Shown piece after piece: positions 30,359-41,829 of a stretch of DNA of 64,000 bases. A program made the position numbers and the translations under genes. The notes beneath the pieces were generated by a model. That model had not been told where the DNA came from. It worked only from the letters and a program-made list of their open reading frames with translations, and did not search any database. This DNA comes from Cepaea nemoralis (Eukaryota; Mollusca; Gastropoda; Stylommatophora; Helicidae), in contig JACEFZ010016099.1 in the NCBI GenBank assembly GCA_014155875.1, forward strand, positions 277,501-341,500. The letters are read 5' to 3'. Positions within the stretch are counted from its first letter, which is position 1. Each line of letters starts with the position of its first letter.

Positions 30359-32370
30359 CAACGAAGAAAGAAATTGCATTTAAGATGTTGATGAAATGCT
30401 CTGCCCAGTATTGAGGGATTTCTTTCTTATCGGTGAGCAATGTTAACTTCGGGTCATTCAAATATGCCTTGAGGAGAAGATGTTCTCGGCCAGCAATTGG
30501 TTGATTTCTTCGGAATTTTCATCAAACCAGTCTTTATGCTTTCGGGAGGCTGGACCCAGGATTTCCATAGCAGTGTTGTAAATTATGTCCTTTAGGACTT
30601 TGCACTCTGTTTCCGCATCCTGTTTTGTTGCAGCATTGGGCTTGATGCGGTCTTCCAGCATATTTTCAAACGACAGCTGCATTGTTTGTTTGTTTTTGTT
30701 TTTTTGCTGTTTAGGCGGGTGACATTTAGTTTTTTTTTTTTTTTTGCATTTTAACCCCTTGATGACGCAGTGGGGGTTTGATGTGTATGTTTATTTTCGA
30801 GATAATGAGACGATGGTCTGTCCAACATTCGTCACGACACATGGATGGATCTTGTCGTCCGAACGTCTTGTCTGTCATTTCTCCTGACGATGACATAGTC
30901 AATGAGGTGCCAGTGTTTCCGGCGAGGGTGCATCCAGGATGTCCTATTTCTCGTGGGAAGACAAAAAATTGTGTTGGTGGTCAGGAGATCGTGTTCGGCA
31001 CAGATCTGAAGGAGGAGGAGTCCATTGCTGTTACGGTTTCCGACTCCGCACTTTCCAATGATACTACTCCAAGAGGCGGTGTCCTTGCCTACTCTGGCAT
31101 TGAAGTCCCCAAGGAGTATACGTTTGTCTCCTTTGGGTACAGATGTTAATACGTCGTGCAGGTCCCCATAGAACTTGTTTTTGACGTGATCTTCATTGGT
31201 CATGCTTGGTGCGTATACACTCACGATGATTGCATGCTTCTTTACTTTCGGCAGGGTAACTTAATGTTCTTAAGCCTGTCATTTATAGCTTTCGGAAATT
31301 CAGCTGGATATTCAACCAGGGCCGACTTAATGGCAAATCGCACACCTGGTTGGCGTCTTTCCTCGTTTTTCCTTCAACTCCAGAAGAATGTGTAGCCGGC
31401 ACCTACTTCACAGATTTCGCCTTCTTCTGCAAGTCGTGTCTCGCTCAAGGCTGCAATGTTGATGTTTTACCTGCCCAGCTCTCTCCCAGTCAGTGCTGTT
31501 CGTCTCTCTGGACCCGACGCGCCGTCTCTATCAAGTAGTATGCGTACATTACAAGTTCCGATTGTTAAGAGAATATGGTTTGCTCTTTTAGCTTTACCTG
31601 TTTTTTCTTTGTGTGTATGTCGACCGCAGTATATGGTATTCACCAACCGCGACTGGCTGATTAGGTAATGATGGAGCAGGCAATGTTAAGGGCACCTTTT
31701 CTAGCCCTTTCCTCGTGCTATGGCGTTGAGCATTGCTTTCCTATAGAGGGCTGCTCAGTCGCTCAGGGGACTGCCGAATCCCACTGCTGCTTCGGTCAGT
31801 AGAAGACGGCCATATGGCCTGAGCCGCCTGTGCAGGTCTGCAACTACGGCTGCCAGTGTACCCACGCCTGCCGCTTCGCCGCTCGCCCATCGCCACAGGG
31901 CTTGAAGGTGATATATTAAATTGGATGAAAAATGACTTTCGCGATGAATTGGATTAAAGTGAGGAAGAGTTGCACAATTTGTCGACCTCACTCTCTCGCC
32001 TGACTCCATCTGAGTCCAGTGGCAAGACAAGTCAAGACGACTGGAAATGAATACAATTGAAGTGGATAACCAGGGAGCTCTACGTGCTTTGTCGTGCTCA
32101 TTACGTTCCACAACGCTATGCAGGTAAACGCCGCCTTTCCCGTTGAATAAACAATGATTTTTTCTTCGTAGTCTGCCAAGTCCTGTCTTCACATGCTGGG
32201 TAGGCATACCCTAGTTCACCGCTTGGTTTGACACCAAATCGGCTACTCACGCCTGGTTTAGCCAGCCTGTCACGTCTTTTGCCCGGGGGGAGGGGGGGGG
32301 GGGCGCTGTCGCATCCTGACAGCTACTAGGAGCCATAGGCGTGAGCTGGATGTCAGGCTTGGACCAATGG
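30359..32370 (-). pseudogene. RTE-like element, 5' half (leader and endonuclease)
   Basis: Minus-strand reading: the leader at about 32370-31700 has a reverse-complement block starting ggtccaagcctgacatccag, then a degenerate endonuclease start around 31600-31230 (ALSETRLAEEG-like). 31224-30832 is clearer: MSVYAPSMTNEDHVKNKFYG, then RILLGDFNARVGKDTASWSS and HLIDYVIVRRNDRQDVRTTR. LGDFNARVG and IDYV are AP-endonuclease motifs of RTE-type elements. 30682-30458 encodes the linker (MEILGPASRKHKDWFDENSE). A poly-T run (30730-30744) and frameshifts disrupt it. It continues into 28830-26895 across the inserted plus-strand element. Confidence 0.85.
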
Positions 32371-32985
32371 GGGTGGGCCCTGAAAAGAGCGTGACAGCAT
32401 TCTTTTCAGTGGTTCTAATGGTTTCTATTATTATTCTGGAGCTCACCGCTGCACACTCTATTAGTGCTTAGGTAGCATTAGAGCCACAACATCACCCTGA
32501 GGAGCATTTCTTTCTCTTCGGCCTGAGAACAACACGTTACACCTGTGTTTAGAAGTCTTTTGCTTGCTCCATTCCACTTGTTCCGCATAAACCCAAAAGA
32601 TAATCTTATAATAGTTCATATCCTCCACCACCTGTTCTGTCTCTCCAAATTCGTACATAGTTAGAAGATTCTAAGTGCCACATTTAGAGACTTTCCTCGG
32701 TGAAAGGGGACAAGGCGGCCTTTCGAAAATATTTCTTTGTTCTCCCCACCCGGCATACCTCTTTTAGATTTAGAGGAGTCTCCTTGAAACTTGAAGGGCT
32801 GAGTTAATTCTTTTTTCAATATCTAGTCGATAGTTGATTGGATTTTGCATACAACGCTTTCTACGGGAATGGATAGTCACTACAACGACAAACTTCCTTA
32901 ATCGCTTGTTACGACATGCATGATAATTTATAGTTTAACAGTTGTAACGGTAACACAAGCCCTTCAGGCATGTGAAAGACCCAAT
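32371..32985. other. No recognised feature
   Basis: No coding or repeat signal is recognised. A 65-codon minus-strand frame near 32461-32658 has no domain. The region may include the outer leader of the element to its left. Confidence 0.3.
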
Positions 32986-33640
32986 TTACTTCCGTCCATC
33001 ATATGCCATGCTGGTAGGTGTGGGAGGGGAGGGGGGGGGGGGGGGGGGGGGGGTCATGATTCGCCATTTTACTCGATCACCAGAGTCGTGGATCAGCTCA
33101 GTGTTCTTGTATCGACCATGCCACGTGGTCAAGCCATCCAAGTATTTACTTCTCTGTGTTTTCCTTGTTCTCTTCCCCTCGATCTTGCCAGTTGTCACTA
33201 AGTTCTATAATTTATTTCTTCTCAAGACATGTCCAAAAAGGTTTGACTGTCTACGTCTAATTTCTCCAATCAATTTACAATTTTCATTTGTTTCTTGTAG
33301 GACTTAATCGTTGATTTTTCTGTCTATCCATGGTATTCTTTGCATTCACCTCTTAAACCAAATTTCCACAGCCATCAGATGTTTTTTCAGCTTGACTGCT
33401 CATTGTCCACGCTTCACATCCATACAAAAGTACAGGCTCTATGTAGGACCTCATCACTCTTTTTCTCGTAGCAATTGACATCTTTTTATTGGTCAGTATG
33501 TTTCTCATCTTGCAAAAAGCTACCGCCGCCACGGCGATTCTTGTTTAAGTCTCTTCGAGGCATCTCCCATCAGATGTTATGACTGTTCCTGGATAATTTA
33601 CTTACGTACTCATAAGTACAGCATTTTTGGGGGTCACGTA
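32986..33640 (-). pseudogene. RTE-like C-terminal fragment
   Basis: The minus strand encodes VTTGKIEGKRTRKTQRSKYL, then DGLTTWHGRYKNTELIHDSG and DRVKWR, followed by a poly-G/poly-P interruption (33027-33052). The upstream part (33640-33200) reads as a decayed GHV-like block. It is the same module as at 3440, 23640 and 40105. The last exact boundary on the left is uncertain. Confidence 0.7.
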
Positions 33641-34375
33641 AGCTGTTTTTCCCCCAGTGATATAAGCTATGAGGATGTTACCGTATTGACTGCTGAAAAC
33701 GAACATGATCAGCACTATTCAATAGATACGGTCATTATACACAATGAGCAACTAGGACTATAATTAAATCGTAAGAAAAATGAGATTACGGTCGTCTCAA
33801 AGAAGATCAAAATATTGCATTGTAACATCCAAGAAAATTGGAAATTTCTTAAGTAAATGAATCTGTATAACTATCTCGGAACAGGCATACGATCTACAAA
33901 GGGTGCCTTGGGGAGATTATAACAAGAATAGCTATGGCAAAAGTGACATTTTGCAATATGGAAAACATAACAATTAGTTGCATATCCGTACAGGACGTCG
34001 CAGTCAACCCCAGCATTTGTGGACTTTTTGTGATTTCTTGGCACGTTTAAGTTAAGTAATTTGCTATTATTTTCTGAACGACCGGAACTCATACCATTGT
34101 ATGAAAGCCAACGCAAGGCGGTCTGCTGTCAAATATACCGCAGCTGTGTCTTGAACGCGGTATGTGGGTTTACAAATGTTACCTATTCGTCACAGAGCTG
34201 GCTGGGAAAAAACACTGACCAATACATAACTAGCAAGTGCAGTGAGAAAAGGAATATTAAAGTGCTATATAGAACCTATACAGTATCGTTATATGCATGT
34301 GCAACATGGACATTAAGCAAACAGGATGATAAACATCTAATGGCGGAAGAAATGTGCGTTTAGTTTGGAGAAAAA
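33641..34375 (+). pseudogene. RTE-like RT 3' fragment, split by SINE F
   Basis: Plus-strand translation shows RT motif 6-7 remnants (NRKKNEITVVSKKIK and YNYLGTGIRSTKG-like) up to about 33971. It resumes after the SINE with LTNTYITSKCSEKRNIKVLY and ACATWTLSKQDDKHL. This is the thumb-like region after the RT palm. Joining across the SINE restores the expected order, so the SINE inserted after the element was already fixed. Heavily decayed. Confidence 0.7.
33972..34212 (-). mobile_element. SINE F inserted in an RTE fragment
   Basis: Runs from gttgcatatccgtacagg through tttgctattattttctgaac to a tRNA-like end near 34170 (in reverse, a ttcaagac B-box variant). Similar aaaaca bases lie at both edges and may be remnants of the target duplication. 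Confidence 0.75.
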
Positions 34376-34477
34376 TGCAACGAATACCGTGGATGGATGG
34401 ACCACACACACAAAAAAAAAAACAACAACAACAATGAGCAAATCGAATTAGTGCCTCTCTTATAATATGATTTCATT

Positions 34478-34545
34478 GGCACCTTACCGTCTTAACGAGC
34501 GATAGTTTGTTGCATTGTGGACTCAAAAAGGCATAATAACTACAA
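34478..34545 (-). mobile_element. SINE D terminal fragment
   Basis: The block ggcaccttaccgtcttaacg, then cgatagtttgttgc and ggcataataactac matches the terminal part of SINE D copies at 8082 and 16870 in reverse. Confidence 0.6.
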
Positions 34546-35385
34546 CCCATGGTGGTAGGGAATGTGACTGATCAGAAAAATTCGAACTGTAAATGTCCAT
34601 CCACAAAGGATGCATGTGAACACATGGTCATTTCCACTATCACGCATAATTTTACGTCTCACCCGGTAAGTATGTGACCTGACCAATCTGCAATAATTTT
34701 CTTCTTTGTCTTTATTCCATTTCTGATCTTTGCCCTCCATGCAACACGTTCAGGGGTGACTTGCTGACAATGTGCACTATCAATGCCTGTATCAATCATG
34801 TCTCGCTTATACACATCTTTGTATCGTAGTAGAGGCCAACCACGAGATCTCTTACCCATCTGTAATTCACAAAAAAGATGTCTTTTGGTATTCTACCATC
34901 ATCCAACCTCCTAATGTGTCTTTTCATCTAAGTCTACGAAGACTGAGAATGGAACAAACTGTCACACAGCCTTATTATTCCTTTACTTCAGTATTTGTGA
35001 TTTTGTCTTACCACCTAATACCAAGTATTCTTTGCAGACACCGCAAATGAAAGTTGCTTAAACGTTTCTCTTGGTGTAAGTTTACCAGGCTTCTTAGTAC
35101 AGAAGAGTACTAAGGACACAGGCTTGATAGACAAGGACTTTTATTTTTTCAGTAAGTGTCCTGTTCTCTCAGACTCGTTTTGTTAAATTGTTCATTGTGT
35201 TGCTGCCTTACCAATACTGGTGTGGATTTCCTGATCTAGGGATAATTTGCTATTTACCACTGATCCTAGATATGTAAAATTGTCTACTATCTCCAGCACG
35301 GCGTCGTCAATAAAGATTGATGGTCTCTCATGTGCATCTTGTGACATAATCTGTTCTTTTTTATTTTAATATGAACATAGATGAA
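34546..35385 (-). pseudogene. RTE-like C-terminal region with zinc finger
   Basis: Minus-strand segments: RGWPLLRYKDVYKRDMIDTG and VTPERVAWRAKIRNGIK at 34859-34659, then DHVFTCILCGWTFTVRIFLI and SHIPYHH at 34740-34540, a C-x2-C...H-x4-H finger. Upstream (35385-34860) has decayed post-RT sequence (reading like QACVLSTLLYCT). It is closely comparable with the C-terminal end of the large array element (MRYRDVCKQDMKTIGID, then CGNCDRDCHSRIGLYSHQ). Confidence 0.75.
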
Positions 35386-35710
35386 TAAATGTTTTATGCA
35401 TCTCATTTTCGCCTCTTCCAGAGTCGTCTATCTATATTGTCAAAACACACTGCATGTGTAAACGTGTTTCTGCGTTCTCAATGTTTTGTTTTAAATTTAC
35501 TGCGTGTTTACAGCCTTCATTGTTTTTTTTTTTTAGCAAACTTCCTGAGGCAATGCCAAAGATTAATAATTGGAATGGCTAAGTTTTATCTTTTAATTTC
35601 TAGAATAAAGTCAAGGGGGAATTCTCAACAACTACTGCACTCGTGTTTATTCTGCAGGATTATTCACATATTTTTTGTTGCGCTTCCAGTCAAAACTTAA
35701 GAAAGTCAAC
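35386..35710. other. No recognised feature
   Basis: AT-rich sequence with a poly-T run near 35524-35535. A 103-codon plus-strand frame from 35389 lacks a domain and is probably chance. Confidence 0.3.
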
Positions 35711-35995
35711 ACTTGGTAGAGTCAACACTTAGTAGAGTCAACACGTAGTAGAGTCAACACTTAGTAGAGTCAACACTTAGTAGAGTCAACACTTAGTAGA
35801 GTCAACACTTAGTAGAGTCAACGCTTAGTAGAGTCAACACGTAGTAGAGTCAACACTTAGTAGAGTCAACACTTAGTAGAGTCAACACTTAGTAGAGTCA
35901 ACACTTAGTAGAGTCAACACGTAGTAGAGTCAACACATATTAGAGTCAACACTTAGTAGAGTCAACACTTAGTAGAATCAACACTTAGTAGAGTC
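35711..35995 (+). repeat. 16-bp tandem array
   Basis: The unit tagagtcaacacttag repeats about 18 times with few variants (cacgtag, cacatat, cgcttag). The low divergence points to recent expansion. Confidence 0.97.
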
Positions 35996-36061
35996 TATGT
36001 TATTTGCCAGAATAGCAAACACTGTTCGGCCTTCTAATAAAATAACGGTTTTAAAAGGCAA

Positions 36062-36292
36062 GTGGAACCATGTCAATGCACCAGGTTCCACCCCATATGG
36101 CTTGGTCTCTTTCCGCAGGGCGGCCTGCCGAAAGCGTCGCACAAAGCACGACCTCCGTAGCTCCAGCGACGATCTCCAAACTCAAGAGAAAATTATTCTC
36201 CTGAACCGAACGAAATAGACCGGAACCGAACCCACAACCTTCGGTGTGTGAGGCAGCAGGCGTACCCACTTCGCTGCGTAGATTCCCTCACC
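36062..36292 (-). mobile_element. SINE C copy
   Basis: Blocks ccatatggcttggtctcttt, gaaagcgtcgcacaaagcac and cctccgtagctccagcgacg match copies at 21635 and 22595. The tRNA-like head at its right end is more diverged (cccacttcgctgcgtagatt in plus sense). Confidence 0.8.
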
Positions 36293-36477
36293 TTTCTAAT
36301 TAGACATTCTAACGAAATTATTGGAATGGATGTGGGTAGTGGTTAGTTCATAAACAATTTAACAGTATTGATTGACTCCAATATAAGACTAAGAGAGAAG
36401 TAGAGATTAAAGGACAATGTTAGTTGCATATACTTGAATAAGTATACTTGAATAAGAAATGTATACATTTTAGTCGT

Positions 36478-36912
36478 AGTTTAGTTTAGTTTAGTTTAGT
36501 TTAGTTTAGTTTAGTTTAGTTTAGTTTATGGATCAACATCACGGCACACGGGTGCAACCCATAAGTGCTCCGTTCTCCTCCTAACTTCAAACCTGAGTCT
36601 GGAGAAACTCAGCTCAGTGCACGAACTCCGTAGCACCGCCGAGGATCCTGAAATACTTTGGGTAGATTTTTAACTCGAAATTTTGCCCGGGCAGCGCCGT
36701 TAGGCTACTGTTTTTCGATTTCCAACTGCCAAGGGATTTTTACGTGCGCAACAATACACACGGGCTTCCGATCTCACTACCCAGAGACCAGGGGAAATTA
36801 CTGGAAGTCCCGGTGGATTTTTTGAACTAAATCCTGGTCCTCACCGGGGCCTGAACCCGGGACCTCCAGCACTCGAGGCGGACACCATACCTCGAGACCA
36901 CGCAGCCCCCGC
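36478..36912 (-). mobile_element. SINE G with (AAACT)n tail
   Basis: On the minus strand the head begins near 36912 (gctgcgtggtctcgaggtat as A-box region; cccgggttcaggccccgg as B-box). A roughly 350-base body follows, and it ends in (AAACT)n, seen on the plus strand as (TAGTT)n at 36478-36528. The order promoter, body and simple-repeat tail is that of a complete tRNA-derived SINE. It is the best-preserved full-length SINE in the window. Confidence 0.85.
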
Positions 36913-36924
36913 TGTGGTCGTATT

Positions 36925-37108
36925 TTAGTCGTAGCTGGACATTAGTTCAGTTGGTATCTCATCACATCCTGGTGATTTACCATTCTTCGGGTTCTTTATT
37001 GCCCAAACAATTTCATCTAATGAGTGTTCATGTTCTGTCTCTGCTGTCATTGGTTCATGTATCTCATTCATATCGTCACAGGCATTCTCATCATACATGT
37101 ATCACATA
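36925..37108 (-). pseudogene. RTE-like RT motif 0 fragment
   Basis: The minus strand encodes EHEHSLDEIVWAIKNPKNGK followed by SPGCDEIPTELM. The K-N-x-K-S-P-G-x-D-E-I-P motif is the first RT block of RTE-like elements (compare KSGKAPGKDSIPPEIL in the array element). The short piece lies between two SINEs. Confidence 0.8.
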
Positions 37109-37121
37109 TGTTTTTTAATGT

Positions 37122-37376
37122 GTGTTGCGTATCTTTTACAAGACGTAATGGTCAACTCCGGCAATGTTGGTGGTTTCTGATTTCTTGACAAGTTTACGTT
37201 CAGTAGTTTGCCATTGCTTTATGAACGACGGCACTCATAGAACTGTATAAAACCAGCGCAAGGCGGCCAGCTAGTTAATCGTCCGCAGCTGCGTCTTGAA
37301 TTAGGTATGCGGGATATCCAATTGCGCTCTTAACCCCTTCGACGCAGCCCCGGCTAGAAGACAATAGTCAACATCA

Positions 37377-37408
<32 letters not shown>

Positions 37409-37660
37409 TGAATATCCCTTTCAGGACGTTGCTGTCAACACCAGCATTGTTTAGCTTCTGTTGATGTACTAGGTAAATTTTACACTAATTGTACTAGGTA
37501 AATTTTACGTTCAGTAGTTTGCCATTGCTTTCTGAACGACCGGCTCCCATACCAACACGTTATAACACAACGCGACACGGTCTGCTGCACAAATCGGTCG
37601 CGGCTGCGTTTTGACCGCCTGGTAAGCGGCTCAGGAACCGCGTTCGCAAGCCTTTGGCCA
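37122..37660 (-). mobile_element. Two SINE F copies in tandem
   Basis: Copies at 37122-37347 and 37412-37660 lie in the same orientation, separated by a (TG)n run (37379-37408). Both hold agtttgccattgcttt and a tRNA-like right end; the first has the clearer reversed head (gcgtcgaaggggttaagagc). The second has an internal duplication of a 25-base block (ctaggtaaattttac occurs twice near 37470-37508). Confidence 0.8.
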
Positions 37661-37679
37661 AGGAGACCGGCTTGTATAT

Positions 37680-37722
37680 TACACTAGCTGCCCGGCACGG
37701 CTTCGCCCAGGCTCTGGCGGGG

Positions 37723-37820
<98 letters not shown>

Positions 37821-38191
37821 ATATCTATCTGTCTGTCTGTCTGCTTGTCTGTCTGTCTGACCCGGCCCGGCTTCGCCCAGCTCCTGGTGGGGAGCATCTC
37901 ATTTAATTCATATAAGTAGTCATATAAGCTCCCGTTCCCGACTATCTATCTGTCTGTCTGTCTGTTTGTCTATCTGTCTGTCTGACCCGGCCACGCTTTG
38001 CCCAGACCCTGATGGGGAGCAAATCATTTAATTCATATAAGTAGTCATATAAGCTCCCGTTCCCGACTATCTGTCTGTCTGTCTGTCTGTCTGTCTGTCC
38101 GACCCGGCCCGACTTCGCCCAGGCCCTGGTGGGGAGCATCTCATTTAATTCATATAAGTAGTCATATAAGCTCCCGTTCCCGATCTATCTA

Positions 38192-38240
<49 letters not shown>

Positions 38241-38715
38241 GTATGTTCGGCCCGAACATAACAACAAAATATAGATAGAATAGAAGAATAGATAGAAAAT
38301 ATGATTGGAAGAGATCTATCTAAAGTAAACTTGGCTCCCGTTCCCGACTATCTGTCTGTCTGACCTGGCCCGGCTGCACCCAGTCCCTGGTGGGGAGCTT
38401 CTCATTTAATTCATCGTCAATCAACTCATTTAATCTATAGCCAGGGGACTTAACTTAAGATATAACAATGCTACTAAGAGTTATATCCCTTTTTGTCATA
38501 TATTTTTATATTTTCTTATGTTCAGTCATGTAATTACAAAATTAAATTTTAGGAAGCTGATAGCTGATAGATAAAACTATCACAGTTGGTTGCACAGGAA
38601 TGAAAGGAAAACGTGTAGAAAATTTCATCTCAATCGGTTGGACCGTTCGCGAACGCATAAAGGACGGACATACATACATACATACATACACACAACGATT
38701 TATATATATATAGAT
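37680..38715. repeat. Dispersed repeat expanded around TATC/TGTC microsatellites
   Basis: Four or five copies of a segment starting acccggcccggcttcgccca and continuing ctggtggggagcatctcatt and tcatataagctcccgttccc alternate with (TATC)n and (TGTC)n runs (37723-37857, 37945-37985, 38068-38100, 38184-38240). The left end opens agctgcccggcacggcttcg. The right end carries aatttcatctcaatcggttg, (CATA)n and tttatatatatagat. Ends of this style mark a widespread invertebrate repeat, whose exact class I do not assign. The internal copies seem to be tandem duplications of its first segment plus microsatellite. Confidence 0.8.
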
Positions 38716-39545
38716 TGTGGCATTTCGTTCTTCCTAGTGACGACCACAACCTATGTCTTCTTACAATGTAATTCTAACCCTAGATGTTCACTGTGTGCAA
38801 CAACCGCATCTACTAAATGTTGCAGGTCCTGCTCACTGTCTGCAGTCAATACTGTATCATCTGCATATCTAATGTTACTGATGTTTCTTCCTCTAGTGAT
38901 GATTCCTTTCATATCTTGTACAATTCTGGAAATATTTTCACTATACAGGGAAAACAGATCCGGATACATTACGCTTTCTTGTCTCACACCTCTCTTATTA
39001 GGCTGATATTTTCATACTATTTTATTAATTCTAATGGCAGCTTGTTGTTTCCAATATATGTTTTTTACAAGTCTAAGGTCTTTCCCATTAATGTATGGAT
39101 CTACAAGCATCTCTGTCATGTTGACTAGTCTTACTCTATCGAAAGCCTTTATGTAATAAAAAAAACAAAGATGTATATCTTTATTTACTTCTATAGAACG
39201 TTCAATTACAATTCTCAGCATGTACACAGCAGTTACTGTTCCCGTGGCTTCTATAAACCCAGATTGTTCTTCTCCTATTTGGGATTGTATTTTCTTCCTA
39301 ACTCTTTGCATGATAATACTTTGCAAAATCTTCGTGATGTGACTCATTATACGAATTATTCTATATTTATCACATTCCAAGGCTCCTGGTTTCTTTTGGA
39401 TTGCAATAAATGCAGAATTATATATTCATGAGGTATATCTCCAGAATCTTATAGTGTGTTCAGCAGTCTGGTGACTTGATCTATTCCATATTCTTCTAAA
39501 GCATTAATCATTTCATTTATGTCTGCTTTCCTTCTCATGTGTGTT
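38716..39545 (-). pseudogene. RTE-like reverse transcriptase fragment
   Basis: 39380-39012 encodes KIQSQIGEEQSGFIEATGTV (motif 2), then IKAFDRVRLVNMTEML (motif 3). 38987-38751 encodes PDLFSLYSENISRIVQDMKG and ISNIRYADDTVLTADSEQDL (YADD catalytic motif). The upstream tail (39545-39381) is decayed. Frameshift near 39010. Endonuclease and C-terminal parts are missing; the left end stops at the microsatellite-rich repeat. Confidence 0.85.
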
Positions 39546-40100
39546 TTACGTCTTCATCTATGTCGTTTTTTTTTTTTTTTTTTGCTCTTTAGATCGCAGA
39601 CAAACGTCTATCAAGTAAGAAAATACATGGTACGAGAATATACTCAAAGCTGAGTTCAAGTAAACGGTAAATAAGTTGCATTCAAAAGTGCATTTGGAAG
39701 AAATGGACACTTAATGCAAAAGGAAGCCACTCAGACAAGTGGAAAATAGAAATAGATTACATTTTTAGCAGGGAAAAATTAACCATGCAGTTTTGGAAAA
39801 TTGGAATAGAGGCAGGTGTTGGCGATATGTAAATTGTGAAAAAGCTCGAAAACGAAGGAATTTTTGAGAGATAAATCTAGCAGACGTAGATAGATTGACA
39901 CGAAACTGTGAAAATTCCCCGGGCTTCATTTTCTTTTGACAGATGTGTATATTAAAAAAAAAAAAAAGTAAACAGGCAGAGAGAGCTAAAAGATTGACAG
40001 TATGAAAGGAAACAAAACGAAATGTTAGGATTTTACCGAGACATAACAAACACAAGCTGAAGACCATACCTAGAAAGGCGCCCAGGTGGACTGACATCAT
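39546..40100. other. No recognised feature
   Basis: Two homopolymer runs (T at about 39566-39583, A at about 39955-39967) and otherwise single-copy looking sequence. Confidence 0.3.
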
Positions 40101-40104
40101 CAGC

Positions 40105-40690
40105 ATCATCATGTTCCATGCCGCCAAGCTTGGGTGGTCATGTTTCGTCATCCCACACTATCACCAAAGTCGTGGATTAGCTCTGTGTGCCCGTCTCTAC
40201 CATGCCATGTGGCCAAGCAATCCCAATATTTACTTCTGTCTTCCCCTTGTTTTTTTCCCTCAATCTTGACAGTTGTCACCTAGTTCTCTAGCTTATTCCT
40301 TCTCATAACGTGTTCAAATAAATTGTGATTGTCGGCGTCTAATTTCTCTAATAAGTTTAAATTTTTCGTCTGCTTCTTGTAGGACTTGCTCATTGGTTTT
40401 TCTGTCTTTCCATGGTATGCTTCGCATTTTTCTCATAAAACACATTTTCCCTACCAAAAGTTGGTTTTCATCTTATCTGCTCATTGTCCACGTTTCACAT
40501 CCATACAGAAGTACAGGTTCTATGTAACACTTCAACACTCTTTTTCTCCAAAATCACAGAAATCCCAATTAGGGATGAGGGTTCTTGTTTCTGACGAGGA
40601 CATTTTAATAATTGTATCATCATTTGCGGTCCATACAAAATTATCAGTATACAAATTAGCCTTTTGTATTTGGTCAAAAGTTTAATTAAC
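40105..40690 (-). pseudogene. RTE-like C-terminal fragment
   Basis: In plus sense the block gggtggtcatgtttcgtcat, then accaaagtcgtggattagct and ccatgccatgtggccaagc matches the 3' ends at 3440, 23640 and 32986. The minus strand further upstream reads KSVEVLHRTCTSVWM-like, corresponding to the LKCYIEPVL region. Decayed. Confidence 0.65.
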
Positions 40691-40744
40691 TCATCCCTAA
40701 TGTGATGGCTAGAACTGCTTCTCTTTAGTGAGGCGTGTGATGTT

Positions 40745-41690
40745 AGCTGGTAGTGATGATGTTGCTACTCGTCGTCATCAAGTGCCCTGCCAGCTGGCGT
40801 AGGCGTTCATGGCTCTCCACAGATATCGGTCTTTGGTTTTCTGGATCAACTCTGCTGCTGATATTCCTCAATGCCACCGTCTCAGTTCATCCAACATCAT
40901 TTCTTTTGGTCTACCTGTGCCTCTCTTCTCCACGATCTTTCCCGTTGTCACGATGTTCTCCAATGCCTCTCTTCTCATCACATGACCGAAGAAAGATGTT
41001 TGTCTCTTTCTTATTGTTGTACATAATGTTCCAGTTTCATTAACCTGTTTCAGGCAGTCGTTGTTAGTTACTCTGGCAGTCCAAGGAATTCATCTCAGAA
41101 ACCACATCTCTGTTGCTTCTAGTTTCTTCTTAATTTGTTCATTTACATTCCAAGATTCAATGCCATACGGCAAAACTGGTTCTACATAGCATTTCAGCAC
41201 TCTCTTTCTTACATTCAGTGATAGTGACTTATTGCATAAGATACTCTTCATTTTCTGAAATGTAGCTTTTGCTTGCCCTATTCTGCTCATAATCTCTGGT
41301 GTACATCTTCCATCTGATGTTATAAATGCCCCTAGTATTTAAAATTATCCACTTGGTGAAGAATTTTTTCTTCTATTTCTATGTCACATGTTGGTGTCAC
41401 CATTTTCTTTGATATCACCATTTTTACATGTTTTCTTGATATTCAAAGAGAGTTCTTTCCTTGCACTCTTTGTTACTACAATGTCCAACAATTGTTGTAG
41501 GTCTGTTGATTTATCCGCCACCAATAATGTGTCATCTACATAGCGTATATTATTTATATTATAACCTCCAACTAGTGTTCCTGGTTTCTCTTTGATCTCT
41601 CTCATTATTACTTCGCTATATAGGGAGAATAGATCTGGTGACAAGACACACCCATGTCGTGCTACTACCAACTGCTTTTCCGGGTTTTCG
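40745..41690 (-). pseudogene. RTE-like RT and C-terminal fragment
   Basis: 41671-41384 encodes RHGCVLSPDLFSLYSEVIMR (motif 4), then INNIRYVDDTLLVADKSTDL (YVDD motif 5). 41290-41090 encodes SRIGQAKATFQKMKSILCNK, then RKRVLKCYVEPVLPYGIESW. The 3' part to 40745 has a decayed GHVM-like block. Its order is the same as in other RTE fragments here. The 5' part is cut near 41690, next to a hAT-like transposase piece. Confidence 0.85.
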
Positions 41691-41829
41691 TCCGTCAGTC
41701 TGGAGAGCCGTCAACTCTTTGCGATAGTAAGTTTGTAAAAGAACTTCTCGCAGCAGTAAGTTGTTCAGAACACAGATAATATTGCAGTTCATGTCTCCTC
41801 AAAGTGAGAAATTATCGGCGCTTATGGAA

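Noticed and set aside
35711..35995. Regular 16-bp repeats considered as a regulatory binding-site array
   Set aside because: No known motif and no flanking gene. Simple minisatellite expansion explains it.
38590..39128. Plus-strand frames over the YADD fragment
   Set aside because: Antisense to a clear RT domain on the minus strand; no independent support.
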